Assembly: GCF_035117555.1 (NCBI RefSeq)
Contig: NZ_JAYKPK010000002.1
Location: 248,001 to 312,000, forward strand
Length of the DNA stretch: 64,000 nucleotides
Direction of reading: 5' to 3'
DNA from: Yoonia sp035117555
GTDB taxonomy: Bacteria; Pseudomonadota; Alphaproteobacteria; Rhodobacterales; Rhodobacteraceae
In this document: one piece after another, positions 17,148 through 25,258 of the stretch
How the letters are laid out: each line of letters starts with the position of its first letter
How positions within the stretch are numbered: the stretch's first letter is position 1
Program-made: the position numbers and the translations under genes
Notes under the pieces: generated by a model
Told to the model about the DNA's origin: nothing
Seen by the model: the letters and a program-made list of their open reading frames with translations, nothing else
Databases searched by the model: none

Positions 17148-19403
17148 ATGGCCAAGAACAAACTGACCCGCGAAGACGCGCTTGATTTTCATATGCAGCC
17201 GACACCGGGCAAATGGGAAATTCAGGCTACAGTGCCGATGACCACGCAGCGCGATCTGTCGCTGGCCTATTCCCCCGGCGTGGCGATCCCCTGCGAGGAA
17301 ATACACGCCAACCCCGCCACCGCCTATGATTATACCAACAAGGGCAATCTGGTCGCCGTAATTTCTAACGGGACGGCTGTGCTGGGGTTGGGCAACCTCG
17401 GCGCGCTGGCCTCCAAGCCGGTGATGGAGGGTAAATCGGTCCTGTTCAAACGTTTCGCCGATGTGAATTCTATCGATATCGAGCTTGATACCGAAGATGC
17501 CGATGCATTCTGCAATGCCGTCCGTCTGATGGGCCCGACCTTTGGCGGGATCAATCTGGAAGATATCAAAGCGCCCGAATGTTTCATCATCGAACAGCGT
17601 CTGAAGGAAGAAATGGACATTCCCGTCTTCCACGACGACCAGCATGGCACTGCCGTGATCTGTGCGGCGGGCCTGTTGAACGCGCTGCATCTGTCGGGCA
17701 AGAAGATTGAGGATGTCAAAATCGTGCTGAACGGCGCGGGGGCTGCGGGGATCGCTTGTCTGGAACTGCTGAAATCCATGGGTGCGCGGCACGACAATTG
17801 CATCATGGCCGACACCAAGGGCGTGATCTATCAAGGCCGCACCGAAGGCATGAACCAGTGGAAATCGGCCCATGCTGGGGTGACAGAGGCGCGCACATTG
17901 GCCGATGCGATGAAAGGGGCCGATGTGTTTCTGGGCGTCAGTGCCAAGGGGTCGGTTACGCAGGATATGGTCATCAGCATGGCCCCGAACCCGGTGATCT
18001 TTGCGATGGCGAACCCTGATCCGGAGATTACCCCGGAAGAGGCGCATGCCGTCCGCCCTGATGCCATCGTCGCCACGGGCCGCAGCGATTATCCCAATCA
18101 GGTCAATAACGTGCTGGGCTTTCCCTATCTCTTCCGTGGTGCGCTGGATATCCACGCCCGCGCGATAAATGATGAGATGAAGATTGCCTGCGCTGAAGCG
18201 CTTGCCGCTTTGGCGCGAGAGGATGTGCCGGATGAGGTCGCGCTTGCCTATGGCAAGAAACTGTCCTTTGGCCGCGATTACATCATCCCCACGCCGTTTG
18301 ATCCGCGCCTGATCCACCGCATCCCGACCGCTGTCGCCCGTGCAGGCATGAAAACCGGCGTTGCGCGTCGGCCTATCGTGGATATGGACGCTTACGAAGT
18401 TTCGCTCAAATCCCGCATGGACCCGACGGCATCTATCCTGCGCAGCCTGAACGCGCGCGCGCGGGCCGCGCAATCCACCGTGATATTTGCCGAGGGCGAT
18501 GACCCCCGTGTGTTGCGCGCTGCCGTGCTGTATCAGCGCGCGGGCATGGGCAAGGCGTTGGTCGTGGGGCGGTCCGATGACGTGCGCACCAAACTGACCG
18601 CCGAAGGGCTGGCAGAGGCGGTGGAGGAGATCGAAGTCGTCAATGCCGCCAATACCCCTCATCTGGAGACCTATAAGGCGTTTCTGTACCAGCGTTTGCA
18701 GCGCAAGGGTTTTGACGCGCAGGATGTCCACCGTCTGGCGGCGCGGGACCGGCATGTCTTTGCCGCGCTGATGCTGGCACATGGCCATGGCGACGGGATG
18801 GTCACCGGCGTCACCCGCAAATCCGCGCATGTGCTGGAAATGCTGAACCATGTGTTCGACGCGCAGCCGCATGATGGTGCGGTGGGTGTGACGGCTGTCC
18901 TGCATAAAGGGCGGATCGTGCTGATCACCGATACTCTGGTCCATGAATGGCCGGATGAGAATGATCTGGCCGATATCGCCGAACGTGGTGCATCCGTTGC
19001 CCGTGATCTGGGGTTGGAGCCGCGTGTGGCCTTCCTGTCCTTCTCGACCTTTGGCTATCCGGTGTCTGAACGCGCCGAAAAGATGCATAAAGCGCCCAAG
19101 GTGCTGGACGCCCGCGGCGTTGATTTTGAATATGAGGGCGAGATGACGGTCGATGTCGCGCTGAACCTCAAGGCGCAGGAAAACTATCCGTTCTCACGCC
19201 TGACCGGCCCCGCCAATGTGCTGGTCGTGCCGGCGCGGCATTCCGCGTCGATTTCCGTGAAACTGATGCAGGAAATGGCGGGCGCGACGGTGATCGGGCC
19301 GATCCTGTCGGGCGTGGGCAAGCCGGTGCAGATCTGTTCGACCGTGTCTACCGTCAACGATATCCTGAACATGGCAGTGATCGCCGCCTGCGGGGTCGAT
19401 TGA
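17148..19403 (+). CDS. maeB: NADP-dependent malic enzyme with phosphotransacetylase-like domain
   Basis: The enzyme decarboxylates malate to pyruvate, yielding NADPH. The 751-residue protein has the malic enzyme domain first (SPGVAIPC motif near residue 42; FHDDQHGT with metal ligands near 160; nucleotide fold GAGAAGIACLELL near 197). A C-terminal phosphotransacetylase-like domain follows from about residue 430 (FAEGDDPRVLRAA, LAHGHGDGMVTG, GPILSGVGKPVQ). Such PTA domains in MaeB are usually regulatory, binding acetyl-CoA. ATG 17148 is preceded by GAGGGGGA. Its stop overlaps the next ATG by one base. Confidence 0.95.
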   Translation: MAKNKLTREDALDFHMQPTPGKWEIQATVPMTTQRDLSLAYSPGVAIPCEEIHANPATAYDYTNKGNLVAVISNGTAVLGLGNLGALASKPVMEGKSVLFKRFADVNSIDIELDTEDADAFCNAVRLMGPTFGGINLEDIKAPECFIIEQRLKEEMDIPVFHDDQHGTAVICAAGLLNALHLSGKKIEDVKIVLNGAGAAGIACLELLKSMGARHDNCIMADTKGVIYQGRTEGMNQWKSAHAGVTEARTLADAMKGADVFLGVSAKGSVTQDMVISMAPNPVIFAMANPDPEITPEEAHAVRPDAIVATGRSDYPNQVNNVLGFPYLFRGALDIHARAINDEMKIACAEALAALAREDVPDEVALAYGKKLSFGRDYIIPTPFDPRLIHRIPTAVARAGMKTGVARRPIVDMDAYEVSLKSRMDPTASILRSLNARARAAQSTVIFAEGDDPRVLRAAVLYQRAGMGKALVVGRSDDVRTKLTAEGLAEAVEEIEVVNAANTPHLETYKAFLYQRLQRKGFDAQDVHRLAARDRHVFAALMLAHGHGDGMVTGVTRKSAHVLEMLNHVFDAQPHDGAVGVTAVLHKGRIVLITDTLVHEWPDENDLADIAERGASVARDLGLEPRVAFLSFSTFGYPVSERAEKMHKAPKVLDARGVDFEYEGEMTVDVALNLKAQENYPFSRLTGPANVLVVPARHSASISVKLMQEMAGATVIGPILSGVGKPVQICSTVSTVNDILNMAVIAACGVD

Positions 19404-20269
19404 TGGCGATCTGGAACCTTGGGTCGATCAACGCCGATATCGTCTATGCGGTGCCGCATATCCCGGCCCCGGGAGAGACTTTGGGCACGACAGGCCGCCA
19501 GATGTTTCTGGGCGGCAAGGGGGCCAATATGTCGGTCGCCGCTGCCCGTGCGGCGGCACGGGTGAACCACATCGGCGCCGTGGGCAAAGACGGTCTGTGG
19601 ACCGCGCAGCGTTTGCTGGAATATGGCGTCGATACCCGCAATATCGCCGTGTTAGACACTGAAACGGCGCAGGCGATCATTCTGGTGGACCCTGCCGGGG
19701 AAAATGTGATCCTGCTGCATCCCGGCGCCAATGTGGAAATTCCCCAGACCGTGCTGCAAACTGCGATGGCCGAGGCGCAGACGGGTGACTGGCTGGTGAT
19801 CCAAAACGAAACCAACCTGCAACGCACCGCTGCCAGCCTTGGCCGCAAGATGGGTCTGCGTGTGGCCTATGCCGCCGCACCTTTTGACGCGGACAGGGTG
19901 ATGGCGGTGCTGCCCTATCTGGATTTCCTGATCCTGAACGCGGTGGAGGCAGAGCAATTGCACAAGGCCACCGGCAAGACGCCGGATCAACTGGACATCG
20001 CCGATGTGATCGTCACGCTTGGTGCGGATGGGGCAGATTGGTATGGGGTCGCGGGCAAGCAGCATTTCGATGCGATCAAAGTCGACCCGGTCGATACCAC
20101 GGGGGCTGGCGATACATTTACCGGCTATGTCCTGGCAGGTCTGGATCGCGGGATGCCAATGGCGCAGGCCATCGGGCAGGCGATGCGTGCAGGCGCGCTG
20201 ATGGTCACCCGCCACGGCACCGCCGATGTGATCCCGGACCTGTCAGAAGTGCAGGCGTTTAATCCCTAA
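19403..20269 (+). CDS. PfkB-family carbohydrate kinase (ribokinase-like)
   Basis: A 288-residue sugar or nucleoside kinase of the PfkB fold. It has the N-terminal substrate motif FLGGKGANMSVAAARAAA (about residues 34-51) and the C-terminal ATP/catalytic motif DPVDTTGAGDTFTGYVLAGL (about 232-251), where the GAGD aspartate is the catalytic base. These are closest to ribokinase, but the true substrate cannot be read from the sequence. Its ATG overlaps the maeB stop (TGATG), so it is translationally coupled to the malic enzyme. No transporter or regulator is adjacent. Confidence 0.85.
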   Translation: MAIWNLGSINADIVYAVPHIPAPGETLGTTGRQMFLGGKGANMSVAAARAAARVNHIGAVGKDGLWTAQRLLEYGVDTRNIAVLDTETAQAIILVDPAGENVILLHPGANVEIPQTVLQTAMAEAQTGDWLVIQNETNLQRTAASLGRKMGLRVAYAAAPFDADRVMAVLPYLDFLILNAVEAEQLHKATGKTPDQLDIADVIVTLGADGADWYGVAGKQHFDAIKVDPVDTTGAGDTFTGYVLAGLDRGMPMAQAIGQAMRAGALMVTRHGTADVIPDLSEVQAFNP

Positions 20270-20553
20270 TTCTTCAGCAATTCGCCCAGTTTCAGCGCGA
20301 TCCTTGCGTCGCCGGAGACTTTCAGCTTGCCAGTGACCACGCCGGTCATCGGGTTCAACTTGCCTTTGACCAGCTTGGCAAGGTTGTCCTGCGTGATCCT
20401 GATCGTGCAATCGGCGGGGCGGTCGGTGTTGGACGTTGTGTTATCTTCAAGGATCACGACGCCATCTGCACCGCAGTCGAATTTCAACGACCCCTGCAAC
20501 GGCGCATGGTCGACGCCCCGTTGCAGCAGGGCTGTGATTTCTTCCATCGTCAT
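20266..20553 (-). CDS. SCP2 sterol-binding domain protein
   Basis: A 95-residue single-domain protein of the SCP-2 family, which binds hydrophobic ligands. Recognisable features are GSLKFDCGADGVVILED and the C-terminal KGKLNPMTGVVTGKLKVSGD followed by the amphipathic helix IALKLGELL. Bacterial members have no settled role. Its ATG overlaps the argG stop by 4 bases, so it is co-translated with argG; its 3' end overlaps the PfkB kinase gene convergently. Confidence 0.85.
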   Translation of the reverse strand: MTMEEITALLQRGVDHAPLQGSLKFDCGADGVVILEDNTTSNTDRPADCTIRITQDNLAKLVKGKLNPMTGVVTGKLKVSGDARIALKLGELLKN

Positions 20554-21767
20554 TTCAGACGCCGCGCGCGGGACGCGAGCAGTTTCAGACGCAGCGCGTT
20601 CAACTGGATGAACCCTTGCGCGTCTTTCTGGTCATAGGCACCGGCGTCATCCTCGAACGTCACATGAGCCTCGGAATACAGCGACCGGTCCGACCAGCGT
20701 GCGACAGTCGTTGCAGAGCCTTTGTAGAGTTTCACCCGCACGGTGCCGCTGACATGTTCCTGGCTTTTGTCGATCAGCGCCTGCAACATCTCGCGTTCGG
20801 GGCTGAACCAGAAACCGTTGTAGATCAGTTCGGCATAGCGCGGCATGATGCTGTCTTTCAGGTGACCTGCGCCGGAATCGAGCGTGATCTGTTCGATACC
20901 GCGATGCGCCTCCAGCAAAATCGTGCCGCCCGGCGTTTCATAGATGCCGCGCGATTTCATGCCGACAAAGCGGTTTTCGACCAGATCAAGGCGACCCACG
21001 CCGTGCTTGCCGCCCAGTTCGTTCAGCTTTGTCAGGATCGTGGCGGGCGACATCGCCTCGCCATTGATCGCTGTGGCATCACCCTTCTCAAAAGTGATCT
21101 CGACCATTTCAGGTGTATCCGGCGCATCTTCGGGGGCGACGGTGCGCTGATAGACGTAATCGGGCGCTTCCTGACCGGGGTCTTCCAGCACTTTGCCTTC
21201 GGATGATGTGTGCAGCAGGTTCGCATCGACGCTGAACGGCGCTTCGCCGCGCTTGTCCCTGGCGACGGGGATTTGGTTCTTTTCAGCAAATTCCAGCAGC
21301 TTGGTGCGGCTGGTCAGATCCCATTCGCGCCAGGGGGCAATTACCTTGATATCGGGGTTCAGCGCATAGGCGGCCAATTCAAACCGCACCTGATCATTGC
21401 CTTTGCCGGTGGCACCGTGTGCGACGGCATCGGCACCTTCGAGGGCGGCAATTTCCACCAGACGTTTGGAGATCAGCGGCCGCGCGATCGAGGTGCCGAG
21501 CAGATAGAGCCCCTCATACAACGCATTGGCGCGGAACATCGGAAAGACGAAGTCCCGCACGAATTCTTCGCGCAGGTCTTCGATATAGATGGATCTGGCA
21601 CCCATCATTTCGGCCTTGGCGCGGGCTGGTTCCAGTTCTTCGCCCTGACCTAGATCGGCGGTGAATGTCACTACCTCGCAGCCATATTCGGTCTGCAACC
21701 ATTTCAGGATGATGGATGTATCAAGGCCACCGGAATAGGCCAGAACAACTTTTTTCGGAGCGGTCAT
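20550..21767 (-). CDS. argG: Argininosuccinate synthase
   Basis: It condenses citrulline and aspartate with ATP in arginine synthesis. The 405-residue protein begins MTAPKKVVLAYSGGLDTSI, with the N-type ATP pyrophosphatase motif SGGLDTS, and carries HGATGKGNDQVRFE (about 115-128) and RFVGMKSRGIYETPGG (about 270-285). Length is normal. The ATG at 21767 is used; further upstream in-frame sequence runs into intergenic hairpins and is not conserved. SCP2-domain gene follows. Confidence 0.97.
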   Translation of the reverse strand: MTAPKKVVLAYSGGLDTSIILKWLQTEYGCEVVTFTADLGQGEELEPARAKAEMMGARSIYIEDLREEFVRDFVFPMFRANALYEGLYLLGTSIARPLISKRLVEIAALEGADAVAHGATGKGNDQVRFELAAYALNPDIKVIAPWREWDLTSRTKLLEFAEKNQIPVARDKRGEAPFSVDANLLHTSSEGKVLEDPGQEAPDYVYQRTVAPEDAPDTPEMVEITFEKGDATAINGEAMSPATILTKLNELGGKHGVGRLDLVENRFVGMKSRGIYETPGGTILLEAHRGIEQITLDSGAGHLKDSIMPRYAELIYNGFWFSPEREMLQALIDKSQEHVSGTVRVKLYKGSATTVARWSDRSLYSEAHVTFEDDAGAYDQKDAQGFIQLNALRLKLLASRARRLK

Positions 21768-21856
21768 GAAAGCAGCCTTTGCGTCAATATGTCTGGGGTC
21801 TGGCGATATCGGGTTTTGGGGGCCGGGGCAAGGATGTGGCGGGGTTGGTAATTGAT

Positions 21857-21881
21857 CCTTCTGCGTCTGCGACGCAGAAGG
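21857..21881. repeat. Intergenic inverted repeat upstream of argG
   Basis: CCTTCTGCGTC (21857-21867) pairs perfectly with GACGCAGAAGG (21871-21881) around a three-base loop. It adjoins GCCTCCGGCGGGAGTATTT (21882-21900), a motif I recall as frequent in Rhodobacteraceae intergenic DNA. No T run follows on either strand, so it is not a typical terminator. Copies elsewhere in this window were not seen. Confidence 0.5.
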
Positions 21882-21912
21882 GCCTCCGGCGGGAGTATTT
21901 CGCACAAAGCGA

Positions 21913-21936
21913 GAAAACCTTCCCCGCGGGGAAGGT
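21913..21936 (-). terminator. Intrinsic terminator downstream of the Nudix gene
   Basis: ACCTTCCCCGCGGGGAAGGT (21917-21936) is a perfect 20-bp palindrome. Read on the minus strand, it is followed by TTTTCTC, so it should terminate transcripts leaving the Nudix gene that ends at 21963 and insulate argG. Confidence 0.65.
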
Positions 21937-21962
21937 CGGCGAACTGCAGGATAGATAAAATT

Positions 21963-22412
21963 TTAGTTAAATGAGTGGCTAAGCCATTGTGTCACAAAGG
22001 CTGCATCGCCCTCGTTATATAATTCCACCAGTGCATCTTCGGGTGCCATCCAGATCGCCAGATGGCCGGATTCGCTGGGCGGGCCGTGGGGGCGCACCGG
22101 GAAGGCCAGATAGATATGGCACAGTTTTTCTGCCCAAAGGTCATATTCCGGCATGAAGGTGAACCGCCGGAACGTGCCGAGCTTGCGAGGGTGGGCGATG
22201 GAATAGCCGGTTTCCTCGAACACTTCGCGGTGCAGCGCGCGTAGCGGGCTTTCGCCGGGGTCGATGCCGCCGCCGGGCAATTGCACCTCACGATGTGGCG
22301 CGCCTTGATAGGTCAGCAGCAATTTGCCACCACGCGGCAGGATCGCATAGGCGCCGGGGCGTAATTTATACCGCTGACCCACCTGCGGGACCGTGCCATA
22401 CCGTCTGATCAT
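21963..22412 (-). CDS. Nudix hydrolase
   Basis: A 149-residue pyrophosphohydrolase of unknown substrate. The full Nudix box GGIDPGESPLRALHREVFEE followed by TGY spans about residues 50-72 and has all catalytic Glu and Arg residues. The ATG at 22412 (MIRRYGTVPQ) has AGAGG about 9 bases upstream; a longer start at 22466 is possible. It stands alone, divergent from hslO, and ends at a good intrinsic terminator. Confidence 0.88.
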   Translation of the reverse strand: MIRRYGTVPQVGQRYKLRPGAYAILPRGGKLLLTYQGAPHREVQLPGGGIDPGESPLRALHREVFEETGYSIAHPRKLGTFRRFTFMPEYDLWAEKLCHIYLAFPVRPHGPPSESGHLAIWMAPEDALVELYNEGDAAFVTQWLSHSFN

Positions 22413-22489
22413 AGCTTTGCCTCTTGGACGCCGGGTTGCCCCGCCTATATAGGCGCGGTATGCCAATTCCTGACAATTAAGGAAAGCCC

Positions 22490-23485
22490 ATGAGCCTCAG
22501 CGCCAAAATCGCTTGGGACGATACCGTCCTGCCGTTTCAACTTGATGCCTCCGACATCCGTGGCCGGGTGGCGCGCCTTGATGGCGTGCTGGAACAGGTC
22601 CTGCGCCAGCATGATTACCCACCGGTGATCGAGGCTTTGGTGGCCGAGATGGCGCTATTGACCGCGCTGATCGGGCAATCGATGAAATTGCGCTGGAAAC
22701 TGTCCTTGCAGGTGCGCGGGTCAGGTGCGGCGCGGTTGATCGCGACGGATTATTATGGCCCGACCGATGATGGCGAACCGGCCCGCATCCGCGCCTATGC
22801 GTCCTATGATGCGGACAGGCTGGATCATGATGCCGAACCGTTCAGCCATGTCGGCAACGGCTATTTCGCGATCCTGATCGATCAGGGCGAGGGGACGACA
22901 CCTTATCAGGGGATCACGCCGCTGGCTGGTGGGTCGCTGGCGGCCTGTGCGCAGACTTATTTCGCGCAATCCGAGCAATTGCCGACCCGTTTCGCGCTGA
23001 GCTTTGGCCAGTCACAGGTGCCGGGTGAGGCATCCAACTGGCGCGCTGGTGGCGTGATGTTGCAGCATATGCCGAAAGCCTCGCCCTTTGCCAGCAGTGG
23101 CGAGGGTGGGTCGGGCGAGGAAGGTCTGCTGGAAGCGACCGATCTGCTGAACGAGGATGAGGGCGAAAACTGGACCCGGGCCAATCTGCTGCTGGATACG
23201 GTAGATGAGCTGGAACTGATCGGTCCCTCGGTGACGCCGACCGACCTGCTGGTGCGCTTGTTTCACGAAGAAGGGCCGCGCGTGTTTGACGCGCAGCCGG
23301 TGACTTTCGGCTGCACCTGTTCGGAAGATCGTGTGCGGCAAAGCCTGTCGATCTATTCGGCCAAGGATATCGCGACGATGACGACGGATGAAGGCACCGT
23401 CACGGCTGATTGTCAGTTCTGTGGCGCGCATTATGTGTTTGCGCCGGAAACTTTGGGGTTTGAAGCCAAGGATGGCAGTGCCTGA
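22490..23485 (+). CDS. hslO: Redox-regulated chaperone Hsp33
   Basis: Hsp33 is activated by oxidation and binds unfolding proteins during oxidative stress. The 331-residue protein has the N-terminal substrate-binding domain and a C-terminal zinc switch, CTC (residues 275-277) and CQFC (308-311), the four Cys that release zinc on oxidation. The start follows AAGGAAAGCCC. Its end overlaps a Nudix gene, giving an hslO-nudL-cca operon. Confidence 0.95.
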   Translation: MSLSAKIAWDDTVLPFQLDASDIRGRVARLDGVLEQVLRQHDYPPVIEALVAEMALLTALIGQSMKLRWKLSLQVRGSGAARLIATDYYGPTDDGEPARIRAYASYDADRLDHDAEPFSHVGNGYFAILIDQGEGTTPYQGITPLAGGSLAACAQTYFAQSEQLPTRFALSFGQSQVPGEASNWRAGGVMLQHMPKASPFASSGEGGSGEEGLLEATDLLNEDEGENWTRANLLLDTVDELELIGPSVTPTDLLVRLFHEEGPRVFDAQPVTFGCTCSEDRVRQSLSIYSAKDIATMTTDEGTVTADCQFCGAHYVFAPETLGFEAKDGSA

Positions 23486-24062
23486 TCTGCACCAACGCCT
23501 GATGAATGCGCTGTCCGTTCCGGGCGGCGCATCGACGGATTATGACTTAAACAAGGATATCACGGTGCCGCCGGGGCCATTGACCCCGGCGGCTGTGTTA
23601 TTTGCTGTGCGCGAGGACAGCGAAACGGTGATCCTTACGAAACGTTCTGCGCGGTTGAAACATCATCCCGGCCAGATCGCCTTTCCGGGCGGTAAGCAGG
23701 ACCCGATTGATGCGACGCTGACAGATGCGGCCTTGCGCGAAGCGCGCGAGGAGATTGGCCTGCCGCCGGAACAGGTTGATGTGCTGGGCGTCTTGCCGTC
23801 GCATCAGACGGTGACCGGCTATCTGATCACGCCGGTATTGGCGATGGTGCGCGGACCATTCACCCCGATCCCCGAGGCGGGCGAGGTCAGTGAAGTGTTC
23901 GAGGTGCCGCTGGCGCATCTGAGCGATCCAGCACTTTACCGTATCGAGGGGCGTTATTGGCAGGGGCGCAAGCGGCTTTATTATACGGTGCCATTCGGCC
24001 CTTACTACATCTGGGGTGCCACCGCGCGGATTTTGCGTGCCTTTGCGGACCGCGTGTCATGA
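23472..24062 (+). CDS. Nudix hydrolase, CoA pyrophosphatase-like (NudL type)
   Basis: A 196-residue Nudix enzyme. The motif AFPGGKQDPIDATLTDAALR, then EAREEIGL, is the extended CoA-pyrophosphatase type box (PGGxxDxxD...ALREAxEEIGL), and KRSARLKHHPGQIAFPGG upstream is the NudL signature. Substrate is inferred as CoA or a derivative. The ATG at 23472 lies within the hslO end; the GTG at 23478 has better spacing from AAGGA and may be the true start. It overlaps cca by 4 bases. Confidence 0.88.
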   Translation: MAVPDLHQRLMNALSVPGGASTDYDLNKDITVPPGPLTPAAVLFAVREDSETVILTKRSARLKHHPGQIAFPGGKQDPIDATLTDAALREAREEIGLPPEQVDVLGVLPSHQTVTGYLITPVLAMVRGPFTPIPEAGEVSEVFEVPLAHLSDPALYRIEGRYWQGRKRLYYTVPFGPYYIWGATARILRAFADRVS

Positions 24063-25198
24063 CACGCGTGACGGGTGCCTGGCTGACAGATCCGGCGGCG
24101 CAGCAGGTCTGTGCTGTGTTGACTGATGCCGGATATCAGGCATGGTTTGTCGGTGGTTGCGTGCGCAATGATCTGTTGGGTGCGCCTGTCGCTGATCTGG
24201 ACCTCTGCACCGATGCCACGCCAGATGTGGTGACAAGGCTGGCCAAGGCGGCGGGGCTGAAGGTGATCCCGACCGGCATTGACCATGGCACGGTGACGGT
24301 GATTGCGCGCAAGATTGCTTTTGAGGTCACCACCTTTCGCCGCGATGTCGCGACCGATGGCAGGCGCGCGATTGTCGCTTTTGCCGATAATATGCGCGAC
24401 GATGCCCGCAGGCGCGATTTCACGATGAATGCGCTTTATGCCGGGGCGGATGGGATTGTGGTCGATCCTTTGGGTGGGCTGCCTGATCTGCGCGCCCGGC
24501 GCGTCCGGTTCATCGAGGATGCCGACCGGCGGATCAAGGAAGACTACCTGCGCATCCTGCGGTTTTTTCGTTTTCATGCCTGGTACGGGGCAGATGGGAT
24601 CGATGCGGAGGGTCTGGCCGCCTGTGCAGCCAATATCGAGGGGTTGCAGAACCTGTCGCGCGAACGTGTGACGGCCGAGCTGTTCAAGCTATTGTCCGCA
24701 CCTGTCCCGGCCCCGGCTGTCGTGTCGATGGCGGCGACGGGAGCGCTGGCGCAGATCCTGCCGGGTGCGCAGGCGCAGGTTTTGGCCGTGCTAGTGCATA
24801 TTGAAGAGGCGGCGGGGCTGGACCCGTCGCCGATCCGCCGCCTTGGGGTTCTGGGCGGTGATCCGACGACCGCATTACGTCTGTCCAAGCAAGAGGTCCT
24901 GGCGTTGGAGCGGATGACATCCGACCTTCCGCTGGCAGAGCTGGCCTATCGCGCGGGTGCTGATGCGGCGATCAACAAGGCGGCGATCACGGCGGCGGCG
25001 CTGGGGGTTGAGCTGGATGCCGCGATTATCAGCAAGGCCCGCTTTGCCGCAGAACAGGTTTTTCCGCTGCAGGCGGCTGATCTGATGCCAGATTTGCAGG
25101 GCCCTGCCTTGGGCAAAGCGTTGAAAGCGGCGGAACAACGCTGGATCGATTCGGGCTTTACCCTGAGCAAGTCGGCGGTGCTGGCTGGCGTGCGCTAG
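24059..25198 (+). CDS. cca: CCA tRNA nucleotidyltransferase / poly(A) polymerase family
   Basis: It adds or repairs the CCA end of tRNA. The 379-residue class II nucleotidyltransferase has WFVGGCVRNDLLG (about residues 29-41), the catalytic DLDLCTDATPD with two metal-binding Asp (about 46-56), RRDFTMNALY (about 120-129) and the RRIKEDYLRILRFFRFHAWY motif (about 158-177). ATG 24059 overlaps the preceding stop (ATGA). A poly(A) polymerase role cannot be excluded from sequence alone, but the length favours CCA addition. Confidence 0.92.
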   Translation: MTRVTGAWLTDPAAQQVCAVLTDAGYQAWFVGGCVRNDLLGAPVADLDLCTDATPDVVTRLAKAAGLKVIPTGIDHGTVTVIARKIAFEVTTFRRDVATDGRRAIVAFADNMRDDARRRDFTMNALYAGADGIVVDPLGGLPDLRARRVRFIEDADRRIKEDYLRILRFFRFHAWYGADGIDAEGLAACAANIEGLQNLSRERVTAELFKLLSAPVPAPAVVSMAATGALAQILPGAQAQVLAVLVHIEEAAGLDPSPIRRLGVLGGDPTTALRLSKQEVLALERMTSDLPLAELAYRAGADAAINKAAITAAALGVELDAAIISKARFAAEQVFPLQAADLMPDLQGPALGKALKAAEQRWIDSGFTLSKSAVLAGVR

Positions 25199-25258
25199 TC
25201 GTTTTCCTTCGACCGGAAAGGTTGTATTAGGGCCGCCTAACCGCTGAAGGCAGGCCCC

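Noticed and set aside
17118..19088. 656-residue open frame on the minus strand across maeB
   Set aside because: It is antisense to a complete malic enzyme gene, is rich in His, Gln and Arg as expected from frame-shadowing of high-GC codons, and has no recognisable motif.
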